Shown here: positions 52,161 to 60,736 of the stretch, piece by piece
Layout: every line of letters starts with the position of its first letter
How positions within the stretch are numbered: the stretch's first letter is position 1
NCBI RefSeq assembly: GCF_035607535.1
Contig: NZ_JAYDZX010000017.1
Location: 186,001-250,000 of the forward strand
Source: Salinimicrobium sp035607535
GTDB taxonomy: Bacteria > Bacteroidota > Bacteroidia > Flavobacteriales > Flavobacteriaceae
DNA: 64,000 nucleotides
Direction of reading: 5' to 3'
Position numbers and translations under genes: made by a program
Notes under the pieces: generated by a model
The model's input: the letters and a program-made list of their open reading frames with translations, nothing else
What the model was told of the DNA's origin: nothing
Databases searched by the model: none

Positions 52161-54071
52161 TTACCTCAACAGGCTAAAATGTCCTTTTAAAATATCATTT
52201 TTGGAAGTGATTGCTGTGAACCAGTAGTCATCCACAGGCATTTCATTGCCATTGTAAACTCCATTCCAGGTTTCCCCAGGCGCAAGCTTTTTAAGCAATT
52301 TTCCGTAGCGATCATAGATCTCCACAACCTTTATGTTCCCTGCCTTATCTGTTAATGGTCCCCAGTCATCATTGTGACCGTCACTGTTGGGTGTAAAGAA
52401 TTCAGGAAAGTAAAGTCTGAAGTCAGGTGCTTTTCCACTGCCACCCGGTTTTTTACAGGAGTTGTCAAGTGCTAAAGTAAATTCAATAGTCACCGAAGAA
52501 CAGGAATTATTCACAGTTGAGATGCGGGCTGTGATGACCTGGTTTCCTTTTATAGTGTTGGTGAATTTATCCGGTAAGGGTGAGGGCAGAAGATTTCCTT
52601 CAGCGTCGAAGTACGTGATCTCCAGATCGGTTTGATCTCCTGCTATGTCCCGGTGTAGATCGCTTAGATCAAACTCTGCGAACCCATCTCCATTCTCGTC
52701 ACAAGCGATATATGGATCTGGAGTATTCACCGAGGGAGGAACTATCTCGAGGGGCTTAATTTTTACCACCCAGCCATCTCTGCCTCCCCTGGAATTTTCT
52801 GTCTTATCTCCTGAAGCGCCTGAATCGGTCCAGCCTGCCATTACATAGTTGCCTTCCAGGTCCACGAAGCCATACATAGGTTGATCTGTACTATTACCAC
52901 CAATTGTTTTGTCCCAGCATTTTTCTCCTTCTTCCGAAATATGAAAAACCCAGAAATCCCGGTCTCCGCGATTGGGTTCCGTTTTATCAAATCCGGGATC
53001 GGAACCCGACATGGCTGCGATCATATAGCCGCCATCTGGTGCCGGGTGAAAGCTGGAAAGCCATTCCGTAGAATTCCCGCCATAGGTTTGCTGCCATAGG
53101 ATGTCCCCGCTGCTATTGATCTTCACTACCCAAAGGTCAATAAAGCCCTTAGAGCTCATGGTTTTATCACCACTGATTTCTGAACTTGAGTCTCCACCCA
53201 AAAAGTAACCTCCATCCCGGGTTTCCTGCAAGTCGGTCAAATATTCTCCATTATTTCCTCCAATGGTTCTTTGCCAAATGATCTCCCCCTGTGGATCTAT
53301 TTCAAAAACCCAGTAATCACCTAATCCTTTAGAATCTTCAGTTTTTGTAGCTGAAACTCCAGAAGAGGAAGTTGCCGCAATGAGAAAGTTGCCGTTGTTC
53401 TTTTTTTCGATCTGCGCATCGTGGTCATGACCACTACCTCCGTAACTTTTTTGCCATTCAAGCCGGCCCAAGCTGTCCAGTTTAAGGATCCAGATATCGG
53501 AATTTCCCATTGCCGCAGTTGTTTTGTCTCCTGAAGCAATTGAATTGGAGGTAGAGGTAAGAAGGAAACCGCCGTCGCTGGTGACCACAATGTCATTAAG
53601 ATCTTCAGCATCGTTCCCTCCATAGGTGCGCTGCCATTGTATTTCCCGATTCTGGTCCAGTTTTACCAGCCATAGATCCCTAAATCCTCTTAAAGCTTCA
53701 GTCTTATCCCCTGAAGCTCCTGAATAGGAATAACCGGCCAGGAGAAAGGTGCCGTCTGCCATTTCAATTACCTTCATGATCATATCCTGGCTGTATCCAC
53801 CGAATGTTTGCTGCCAAAGGATATTTCCGTCGGTATCCGTTTCTACGATCCAGGAATCGGAATCACCACTCAAATGATTGGGAACAGTTTTGTCTCCTGA
53901 AGCTGAAGAATAGGAATAGCCTGAAAAAAAGTAATTTCCGCGGCTATCCTGGAAGGCATGATGAAACCAATCTGCACCATCTCCTCCAATGGTTTTTTCC
54001 CATAAAAGCTCCTGGCTCCGGCTCTGGCCGAAAATTAAAAGACATGTAAGGAAAAGGAAAAGATGTCGCAT
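52161..54071 (-). CDS. T9SS type B sorting-domain protein with seven propeller-like repeats
   Basis: 636 residues, signal peptide about 1-19. About seven repeats of roughly 57 residues each, with SGDKT, SDxWIxxLDxxGxIxWQxTxGG and DGGYxxAGxS patterns, cover residues 20-430, as in beta-propeller-like Bacteroidota repeats. A short linker domain follows, and the C-terminus (about 545-636, starting FPEFFTPNSDGHNDDW) is the gliding-motility-associated type B sorting domain, including EIYDRYGKLLKKL and WNGVYNGNEMPVDDYW. It is exported by the type IX system, probably anchored through SprF/PorP-type partners. Two degenerate palindrome half-copies code for the last residues SKNDILKGHF. Confidence 0.88.
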   Translation of the reverse strand: MRHLFLFLTCLLIFGQSRSQELLWEKTIGGDGADWFHHAFQDSRGNYFFSGYSYSSASGDKTVPNHLSGDSDSWIVETDTDGNILWQQTFGGYSQDMIMKVIEMADGTFLLAGYSYSGASGDKTEALRGFRDLWLVKLDQNREIQWQRTYGGNDAEDLNDIVVTSDGGFLLTSTSNSIASGDKTTAAMGNSDIWILKLDSLGRLEWQKSYGGSGHDHDAQIEKKNNGNFLIAATSSSGVSATKTEDSKGLGDYWVFEIDPQGEIIWQRTIGGNNGEYLTDLQETRDGGYFLGGDSSSEISGDKTMSSKGFIDLWVVKINSSGDILWQQTYGGNSTEWLSSFHPAPDGGYMIAAMSGSDPGFDKTEPNRGDRDFWVFHISEEGEKCWDKTIGGNSTDQPMYGFVDLEGNYVMAGWTDSGASGDKTENSRGGRDGWVVKIKPLEIVPPSVNTPDPYIACDENGDGFAEFDLSDLHRDIAGDQTDLEITYFDAEGNLLPSPLPDKFTNTIKGNQVITARISTVNNSCSSVTIEFTLALDNSCKKPGGSGKAPDFRLYFPEFFTPNSDGHNDDWGPLTDKAGNIKVVEIYDRYGKLLKKLAPGETWNGVYNGNEMPVDDYWFTAITSKNDILKGHFSLLR

Positions 54072-54122
54072 TAAAAAATTTTTCTTCTATGATACCCCCT
54101 TTCGGGAGTAGTTTATGCGCTC

Positions 54123-54155
54123 CAAATGTAAGAGAATTAGAGGGGCTTTTAACAA
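54123..54155 (-). promoter_or_regulatory. Promoter of the T9SS type B protein gene
   Basis: Minus strand: TTG (54155-54153), 22 bases, TACATTTG (54130-54123), an exact -7 box. The leader is about 48 bases. Confidence 0.55.
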
Positions 54156-54229
54156 AATATTAATAGAAATCATGGAAGAAGGACATTTCACCATTCTCCA
54201 TAAATTCTTGTGCTTAGAGATAGCTTTAC

Positions 54230-54259
54230 TTGCACAATCTTCTGCAATAGCTATATTTG
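54230..54259 (+). promoter_or_regulatory. Promoter of the AGCS symporter gene
   Basis: TTG at 54230-54232, 19 bases, TATATTTG at 54252-54259: both elements match with ideal spacing. The predicted transcript start falls at about the ATG at 54264, which both supports that start and suggests a leaderless mRNA. Confidence 0.68.
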
Positions 54260-54263
54260 TTCT

Positions 54264-55658
54264 ATGGCTGAACTAGATGAGTTTATAGCTGAATTTGCCT
54301 CATTTGTCTGGGGACTTCCGCTTTTAATTTTGCTTACCGGTGGCGGATTATATCTGCTAATTCTTTCAAAATTCTTACCCTTCAGATATCTTCGACATTC
54401 GCTGGAGGTGCTGCGTGGAAAATATGATGATCCCAATGACCCGGGGGAGATCAATCATTTTAAAGCCCTTTCTACGGCACTTTCTTCAACCATCGGGATG
54501 GGTAATATTGCCGGGGTTGCGGTGGCAATTGCAATTGGAGGGCCGGGAGCAATGTTTTGGCTGTGGATTAGTGCCGTAATAGGGATGGCGACAAAATTTT
54601 TCACCAATACCCTGGCGGTGATGTACCGCGGCAAAGATTCCGAAGGGAAACTGCAGGGAGGTCCCATGTACTTCATAACAGAAGGCCTTGGAAAAAAATG
54701 GTGGATCATGGCCGCTTTTTTCAGTGTCGCAGGTCTGGTGGGTGCATTACCAGTTTTCAATGTCAACCAGCTCACACAGGCCATAAATTACATCCTGCTT
54801 ACCCCAAATGGAGTGGAAGTGGATTTCGTTTCCAATCTCAGCATTGGAATCGTGCTGGCAATAATTACGGCCGTTGTGATCTATGGCGGACTCGAAAGGA
54901 TTAGTAATACCGTCTCCAGAATGGTGCCCATTATGGTCGCTCTTTACTTCGTGTCTGTATTGATCATTCTCCTGGTCAATTATGAACAGGTGCCTTATTA
55001 TTTCCAGCTTATTTTCACCGATGCCTTTGCAGCAGAAAACTACGCCGGAGAGCCATTTTTGGGAGGTATGCTTGGTGGGCTTATCATTCTGGGAATCCGG
55101 AGGGGAGCATTTTCAAACGAGGCCGGTATTGGTACCGCTCCAATGGCTCACGGAGCTGCAAAGACCGCAGAGCCGGTTCGTGAAGGTCTGGTTGCAATGT
55201 TGGGTCCTGCCATTGATACTCTTATTGTATGTTCCTTGACCGGAATGGCCATTCTCGTCACCGGCGTGTGGAATACTCATGATGTGAACGGCGTAAGTTT
55301 AACGGCAGCAGCATTTGATGCCTCCATACCTTTCTACGGAAATTACCTGTTACTTATCTGTATTGCGATCTTTAGTATTTCTTCCCTTTTCTCTTATTCA
55401 TACTACGGAAGTAAATGTCTGTCATTTTTAATAGGAGCTCACCGGAAGCATTACTACAATTACTTCTATATCCTGAGTATCCTCCTGGGTGCAACTACTT
55501 CCCTGAGTATGATGATCAATCTCATCGACGGATTTTTTGCTTTGATGGCCATCCCAACCATGACTGCAACTTTGATCATGGCACCACGGGTGCTGAAGGA
55601 AGCGAAAAGATATTTTTCAGGACTTAAAGATAATAAGAGGCAGCTCAACCAAAGGTAA
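54264..55658 (+). CDS. Sodium:alanine symporter family (AGCS) transporter
   Basis: 464 residues from ATG 54264; a longer frame from 54210 is rejected because it would begin upstream of the predicted transcript start. A membrane protein with about ten hydrophobic helices. Family signatures are GMGNIAGVAVAIAIGGPGAMFW near residue 78 and RRGAFSNEAGIGTAPMAHGAAK near 278-300. It takes up alanine, glycine or related amino acids with Na+, and could use the sodium gradient built by the Nqr complex. Its 3' end overlaps the convergent oxidoreductase gene by 14 bases. Confidence 0.92.
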   Translation: MAELDEFIAEFASFVWGLPLLILLTGGGLYLLILSKFLPFRYLRHSLEVLRGKYDDPNDPGEINHFKALSTALSSTIGMGNIAGVAVAIAIGGPGAMFWLWISAVIGMATKFFTNTLAVMYRGKDSEGKLQGGPMYFITEGLGKKWWIMAAFFSVAGLVGALPVFNVNQLTQAINYILLTPNGVEVDFVSNLSIGIVLAIITAVVIYGGLERISNTVSRMVPIMVALYFVSVLIILLVNYEQVPYYFQLIFTDAFAAENYAGEPFLGGMLGGLIILGIRRGAFSNEAGIGTAPMAHGAAKTAEPVREGLVAMLGPAIDTLIVCSLTGMAILVTGVWNTHDVNGVSLTAAAFDASIPFYGNYLLLICIAIFSISSLFSYSYYGSKCLSFLIGAHRKHYYNYFYILSILLGATTSLSMMINLIDGFFALMAIPTMTATLIMAPRVLKEAKRYFSGLKDNKRQLNQR

Positions 55659-56691
55659 CCACGCAGCGCTCATCCTGGCTCTTATGAGCAGCTTCAATGA
55701 TCCTTATTACATCCCGGGCTTGTTGAGGAGTTACAGCCAGTGCTGCTCCTTCGGTAATCGCTTTGAGGAGGTTTTGAAAAATAAAAGGATAATTGCCGGG
55801 TTCACTGTCTACCAGTCTTTCTTCCTCCAGCGTATTTAACTTACCCCATATTTCCTTTGGTTCTGTTCCCCAGGCTACAGTGTCTGATGGTTTTTTTCCT
55901 GCCTTTAAGGCTTCTTCCTGTACATCTGCACCATATTTCACAAAGCTTCCCCGGGTGCCAAAAACCTGAAAGGTCGGCCCCTTTTCCTTGATCAACTGTC
56001 CGGCTTTTAGAGTGACCTTCAGGTTGGGGTAAAAAAGCAGAAGTTCAAAGGCATCGGGAACCATGGCTCCATCCCGTTGCATTCTTATATCGGCAAAAAC
56101 TTCCTTGGGTAGTCCAAATAAAGTGAGCGCCTGGTCGATGAGATGGCTGCCAAGGTCATAGAGGATACCACTGCCCGGATTTTCCTTTTTCTCTTTCCAA
56201 CCGGGTTTTACTTCATTCCTGAAGCGGTCAAAATGCGCCTCATATTCCACTACCTTTCCTAAAAGGCCGGTTTCGACCACTTTTTTTACTGTTTGAAAGT
56301 CGCTGTCCCATCTCCGGTTATGATGTACGCTGAGTATAAGTTTCTTTTGATGAGCTAAATTTATTAGCTCATTTGCCTCCTTAACATTTGAGGTGAAAGG
56401 TTTTTCTACCAGTACATGCTTTCCCGCCTCTAAAGCCTGTTTTGCAAAAGAATAGTGAAGATGATTCGGCAGGACCAGAATCACAAGATTAATTTCCGGG
56501 TCTTTTAAAATTTCTGAAAAATTATCGACTATTTCAGCTCTTGGGTGATCTCTTCGGGCTAAGGCTATATTTGAAGTGCTGGAGGTGAGGATCTTTGTAA
56601 CAACAAATCCCGGTACGCTGGAAAGGATAGGAGAGTTGTAAATACTTCCGCCGGGCCCATAGCCGGCAAAGGCAGTTTTTACCTGCTTCAT
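55645..56691 (-). CDS. Gfo/Idh/MocA family NAD(P)-dependent oxidoreductase
   Basis: 348 residues from the preferred ATG at 56691 (ATG 56718 would add nine lysine-rich residues). The N-terminal Rossmann motif is AFAGYGPGGSIYNSPIL, followed by VLPNHLHYSFAKQALEAGKHVLVEKPFTSN with the catalytic EKP lysine near residue 91. The C-terminal domain has YEAHFDRFRNEVKPGWKE and DLGSHLIDQALTLFG, as in YdgJ-like sugar or inositol dehydrogenases. Substrate unknown. It stands alone, with an exact palindrome copy (56734-56748) in the gap to the response regulator gene. Confidence 0.88.
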   Translation of the reverse strand: MKQVKTAFAGYGPGGSIYNSPILSSVPGFVVTKILTSSTSNIALARRDHPRAEIVDNFSEILKDPEINLVILVLPNHLHYSFAKQALEAGKHVLVEKPFTSNVKEANELINLAHQKKLILSVHHNRRWDSDFQTVKKVVETGLLGKVVEYEAHFDRFRNEVKPGWKEKKENPGSGILYDLGSHLIDQALTLFGLPKEVFADIRMQRDGAMVPDAFELLLFYPNLKVTLKAGQLIKEKGPTFQVFGTRGSFVKYGADVQEEALKAGKKPSDTVAWGTEPKEIWGKLNTLEEERLVDSEPGNYPFIFQNLLKAITEGAALAVTPQQARDVIRIIEAAHKSQDERCVVTFG

Positions 56692-56733
56692 TTTTGTTTT
56701 TAAGTTAGAAATTTTCACTGATTAATTCCTTCC

Positions 56734-56748
56734 AAAAATGACATTTTT
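56734..56748. repeat. AAAAATGACATTTTT palindrome between two genes
   Basis: An exact copy in the short gap between the response regulator stop (56771) and the oxidoreductase start, flanked by CTTCC and AGCAC. There is little arm extension, so a terminator role is weak. Confidence 0.93.
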
Positions 56749-56770
56749 AGCACTCCTTTCAGAGATACTT

Positions 56771-57208
56771 TTACTGCTCTTTTTGATCCAGAAAAAAAAG
56801 CCGTACCTGCTCCAGATCTTTGATTTTTAAGATGCATCCCGCACTTAAAGGTTTTCTGCAAAAATGGATGACCTGCCCGTAAGTCTGTGCTTTGAGGTGG
56901 TCCTTTTGATTTATTGATGAGGTAACGATGATGATGAAAACCTTTGCCTGGGGAGGATTTTTATTTAGTTTCTTAAGAAATTTCCAACCATCCAGTACGG
57001 GCATGTTCAGGTCGAGCAGTATCAAAAATTTCTTGCCGGTACCGTCATGAGCGGCAATGTACTCCAGTGCTTTGCGGCCGTTGTCACATATTACCGGGGC
57101 CGGTTCGATTTGTGAAGACCTAAGACTGTTCTTATGCAGGAGAGCGACTACCTTGTCATCGTCTACGATCAAAACTTCACAGAGTTCTGAACTAGCGGAC
57201 CCTGACAT
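56771..57208 (-). CDS. Single-domain response regulator
   Basis: 145 residues consisting only of a receiver domain. The acidic cluster is D16-D18 (VDDDK), the phosphoacceptor is Asp66 in LLDLNMP, the switch Thr is in VTSS near 96, and Lys119 is in CRKPL. There is no output domain, as in CheY-like or Rcp1-type regulators that pair with light or redox sensor kinases. The start overlaps the end of the PAS kinase-like gene by 17 bases, so the two are probably made together and act as partners. Confidence 0.9.
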   Translation of the reverse strand: MSGSASSELCEVLIVDDDKVVALLHKNSLRSSQIEPAPVICDNGRKALEYIAAHDGTGKKFLILLDLNMPVLDGWKFLKKLNKNPPQAKVFIIIVTSSINQKDHLKAQTYGQVIHFCRKPLSAGCILKIKDLEQVRLFFLDQKEQ

Positions 57209-59945
57209 TTATCTTCTCAGTTTTACCTACAATATTGCGAATGATGCTGTCAAGTTCATTTGTAGAATCCTTCATGTGAAAAAGTATCTCCTCTTTGGAC
57301 ATTTCTTCAAATTCCTCCTCTTCAAGAAGGTGTAGCAATCCTTTTATTCTTGCCAGGGGAGCCCGTACCACATGAGATTGTTCCCAGGCGATCTCTTTGA
57401 GGATCTTATTCTGTTTCTGGATCTTGCGAAGGATCTTCCTGGAGTGGGTCACGTCCAGTACGGCTCCTACCATTCGGGTGGCTTGGCCATTCTTATCCCT
57501 TAAAATATATCCGCGGTCAACGACATGTGCTATTTTTCCGTCTGCTTTTACAATGCGATATTCCAGCTTCCACTTCTTGGCTTCGGTATCTTTCAATGCA
57601 CACTTAAGGGAGTGTTCAACCTTTTCCCTGTCTTCCTTCGCAACCTTGTCCAGCCAAAAAGAATTTACCGAAGTGGCATTATTGGTATCATATCCAAAGA
57701 TTTTTTTATAGCCTTTGCTCCTGGTTACAAAATCCTTCTTGATATCCCAATCCCAGATCATTTCACTCGTGGCTTTCATGGCCATTTTAAAGCGTTTGTT
57801 GGCCACTTTAACCGCTTCCCGCTTTGCTGTAATTTCAGATATGTCACTGGTGGCACCAATAAGTCTTACGGCTTTGCCTGTGTGGTCTCTTATGATGTAT
57901 CCCTTATCTACTACCCGGGCATAGGTGCCGTCGGCTTTTCTGAAGCGGTATTCGGTCTTGATGAAATCCTGGTTTGGATCACCTATTGCCTGGTAAAGTT
58001 TCTTTTTCTCAATGGGTTTGTCTTCGGGATGTATGTTTTCTTTCCAGAATGACCTTTTGTTCACTACATCCGAAGGATAGCCAAAAAGTTCCTGGAGCCC
58101 TCTATGGAAGCGGGTCACTTCATTGCTCGTGAGATCCCAGTCATAGATGAGATCTTCGGTGGCCGTGGCCGCTAGTTGATATCTTTCATTAATATGTTCG
58201 ATTTCCCGGGCCTGTTTTATAACAGTGGTAATGTCCCGGGAATTCGCCACGATACCCTGCACTGCCGAGTCGTCCAGCAAATTGGTAAGGGTGGTCTGTA
58301 CCCATCTGTATTGCCCCTCCTTGTTTCTGAAGCGGTATGGGGAAATGGTCACCTGTTTCTCTTCCGTAAGCCGGAAGAATTGAGTACGCACCTTTTCGGT
58401 ATCTTCCGGATGTATGTAGTGGTATGCATTCTTTCCTGTAAGCTCTTCGGGATTAAATCCTAAAAGTTTTTTATAGTTTTCACTAACGAAAGAATAATAG
58501 CCATTGATATTGAGAATTGAAATAAGGTCCGATCCTTCCTGTACCAGGGCACGAAACTTCTGTTCACTCAGCTTTAGTTCTTCTTCCCTCTTCTTTACCT
58601 TTTCCAGCGCCGCCGATTTCTCAAAGGCATTAGTTAGATTTTGGGTAAGGCTCTTTAAGAAACTTATCTCTTCTTCATTCCACACCCTTTGCCGGGTGCA
58701 ATCATCAAAGCCAACAAATCCCGAGAGATTTTCCCCCACAAAGATCGGTAGCAACAGCATGGATTTAATTTGCTGTTCTTCAAATATATCTTTTAAAGCA
58801 CCTGGTTCAAGATCTTGATAAATAGCTGTGAAGGGAAGGTTCTTTATTAGTGGGGCCGTGATCTCCTCCACTTTTTTAATGGGCATGTTCTGAAGCTCCT
58901 CATTATCAATTTGGGGAATTGCATTGGCACTGCACCACTCTACTTTTTGACTAATAAGGATCTCCCCTGTATCGGGATCTTTATCGGCTCCAAAGTAGTA
59001 CATCCTATCTGCATTTACAGTTTTCCCAATGATTCCAAAGGTCTCATTAAGAGCATCATGCTGGATGTCGTTTTCGAGAAGGGAGCTAACAAAAGCAGCA
59101 TGGACTTCCAGAAACCGGCTTTTTTCAACGATCACTTTCTCGTTTTGCTTAAGCTGAGTCACGTCTTTTGCGATTCCGTGGACTTCTACAACCTTGCCCT
59201 CGACTTGCATGGGCATTAAAAGGATCTTTAGGTTTAACTTGTTTCCTTTGGCCGAAAAGAAATCGGCTTCAAAGGAGGTTATTCTTCCCGCTGTGGCCCT
59301 GGAGAAGTGGTCAAGTATAAGTTCCTTATGGTAAGGGGCGCAAAAAGGTAAAAAGTTCGTCTTCTTTAATTTATCAAGAGGAATCTCTGCCATTTTTGTA
59401 AGGCCTTCATTGGCATGAATAAAATTCCCTTCAAGATCAAGCCTGTAAAGACCATCGGGATTTTCATGGATAAAATTCTTGAACTGTTGCCTGCTTAAAT
59501 TGAGTTCTTCCAGTATCTCCTTTTCCCGTTTATCGTACTGGTTCTCTATAGTGACTTTCCGTATTGTGTGAAGGATTACTTCGACCTCCCCTGCGGAATT
59601 TTTGATCGGAATATTTTGAGAAGTGAAAGCTTGTTGTTCAAATCTCCCGGTATTATTATTCCGAAGATCTAATCGCAGATCTTTTATCTCCACTTTCTTT
59701 CCTGTCTTCAAAACCTTTAACAGAGCTGCGGAAATTTGATCCCGACCACACTCTTCAACTGCAGGAACTGGAGGAAATGCTTCCCTGCTGTCTCTGTTAA
59801 GAACATCTTCTTTTGAAAATCCGGTGAGGCGGAGATAGGCAGGATTAGCATCTACAACTACAAATTCATCGGGTAATTTTGGCATTAACACCAGGCAAGC
59901 AAACGGTATGGCTTCGAAAATTTCTTTCCAGCAGTCTTTTTTCAT
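57192..59945 (-). CDS. Multi-PAS/GAF sensor protein ending after the histidine-kinase phosphoacceptor domain
   Basis: 917 residues, cytosolic, with no membrane segments. In order: PAS about 5-120, PAS about 140-265, GAF about 275-440, then three PAS/PAC units about 455-575, 590-710 and 715-840 (YRFRNKEGQYRWVQT, YRFRKADGTYARVVDKGY and YRIVKADGKIAHVVDRGY). The end has a HisKA-like helix pair with phosphoacceptor His858 in SHVVRAPLARIKG. It stops right after the second helix; there is no N, G1 or G2 box, so the ATP-binding domain is absent. Such short forms occur in Bacteroidota. It probably works with another kinase or passes phosphate to the adjacent regulator. Confidence 0.87.
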   Translation of the reverse strand: MKKDCWKEIFEAIPFACLVLMPKLPDEFVVVDANPAYLRLTGFSKEDVLNRDSREAFPPVPAVEECGRDQISAALLKVLKTGKKVEIKDLRLDLRNNNTGRFEQQAFTSQNIPIKNSAGEVEVILHTIRKVTIENQYDKREKEILEELNLSRQQFKNFIHENPDGLYRLDLEGNFIHANEGLTKMAEIPLDKLKKTNFLPFCAPYHKELILDHFSRATAGRITSFEADFFSAKGNKLNLKILLMPMQVEGKVVEVHGIAKDVTQLKQNEKVIVEKSRFLEVHAAFVSSLLENDIQHDALNETFGIIGKTVNADRMYYFGADKDPDTGEILISQKVEWCSANAIPQIDNEELQNMPIKKVEEITAPLIKNLPFTAIYQDLEPGALKDIFEEQQIKSMLLLPIFVGENLSGFVGFDDCTRQRVWNEEEISFLKSLTQNLTNAFEKSAALEKVKKREEELKLSEQKFRALVQEGSDLISILNINGYYSFVSENYKKLLGFNPEELTGKNAYHYIHPEDTEKVRTQFFRLTEEKQVTISPYRFRNKEGQYRWVQTTLTNLLDDSAVQGIVANSRDITTVIKQAREIEHINERYQLAATATEDLIYDWDLTSNEVTRFHRGLQELFGYPSDVVNKRSFWKENIHPEDKPIEKKKLYQAIGDPNQDFIKTEYRFRKADGTYARVVDKGYIIRDHTGKAVRLIGATSDISEITAKREAVKVANKRFKMAMKATSEMIWDWDIKKDFVTRSKGYKKIFGYDTNNATSVNSFWLDKVAKEDREKVEHSLKCALKDTEAKKWKLEYRIVKADGKIAHVVDRGYILRDKNGQATRMVGAVLDVTHSRKILRKIQKQNKILKEIAWEQSHVVRAPLARIKGLLHLLEEEEFEEMSKEEILFHMKDSTNELDSIIRNIVGKTEKINVRVR

Positions 59946-60003
59946 AGTAAGGGATCTGAAAATAAAACCTGCCCTTGGTCTTAATATTATGTTAAAGGCA
60001 TCA

Positions 60004-60011
60004 CAAATATA
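60004..60011 (-). promoter_or_regulatory. -7 box for the PAS sensor/response regulator operon
   Basis: The minus strand reads TATATTTG, an exact match, giving a leader of about 55 bases. No -33 TTG at normal spacing. Confidence 0.5.
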
Positions 60012-60175
60012 ATCAAAAAAAATTGCTAACAGCAGCTATTTAATTTGATTTTTGTGATTTAATCGGAGAATTATAGACTTTAAACGATAAGAATAATAAA
60101 ATTATTAAGAAACTTCTTACAAGAAAAGGGGGGATGTTATGCTCTGGTCCGCAGGGTTTCGAATAGGGTTAATCC

Positions 60176-60616
60176 TCAGTATTTTACCGGTACCAATAGC
60201 ACCGGGACCCTGAGATCATCTATTATATCCTGTTCAACACTTCCCACGAACATCTGATAAAAATAATTTCGTTTGTGGTGCCCTGCAATAACCAGGTCGG
60301 CCTGAATTTCCTGAACTTCAGCCTTGATCATTTTTGCAGTAGATCCTTCCAGTTGCACTCCATAGGCATCGATATTTTTCTCCCTTAGTTCTTCGGCAAG
60401 CCGGTTGACCAATGCTCTTTCTTTTTTTCTGTTTTCTACCCTCTTATCCTGGGCGAATTGAGGGCCTGCTTCCAGGCCGAGGTAGTCATCTGGATCGGGT
60501 TCGCTTACGTGGAGGATCCAAATTTTGGATCCAAAGGCTTTGGCTATTTCTTCAGCTTTTGCAAGCAGTTGCTCAGCATTTTTTTCGATGTTTATGGCAA
60601 CCAGGATCTTTTTCAT
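60176..60616 (-). CDS. Universal stress protein (UspA family)
   Basis: 146 residues, a single Usp domain. The start KKILVAINIEKNAEQLLAKAEEIAK and the C-terminal ATP-binding pattern are visible as DLVIAGHHKR (usually G-x-x-G-h), then SVEQDIIDDLRVPVLLVPV. It has no membrane or signal segment. The usual ATP-loop glycines after GHH are partly replaced (GHHKRNYFYQMFVGS), so nucleotide binding is uncertain. A TACCTTTA near-consensus -7 box lies about 25 bases upstream. Confidence 0.88.
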   Translation of the reverse strand: MKKILVAINIEKNAEQLLAKAEEIAKAFGSKIWILHVSEPDPDDYLGLEAGPQFAQDKRVENRKKERALVNRLAEELREKNIDAYGVQLEGSTAKMIKAEVQEIQADLVIAGHHKRNYFYQMFVGSVEQDIIDDLRVPVLLVPVKY

Positions 60617-60687
60617 GGTGGTGTGGATTAGTTATTTAAAGGTAGAAAAATTACTCCGCCTGGAAAAGCAGTCCAGGCTGAAAATAA

Positions 60688-60721
60688 AAAAAACCGGCTC
60701 CAGGAAAGGGCCGGTTTTTTT
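60688..60721 (-). terminator. Bidirectional terminator between the stress protein and S9 peptidase genes
   Basis: AAAAAACCGGC, an 11-base loop, GCCGGTTTTTTT. A GC-rich stem with A/T tracts on both sides, about 16 bases past the S9 peptidase stop. Confidence 0.88.
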
Positions 60722-60736
60722 GCATTTTTCGCAGGT

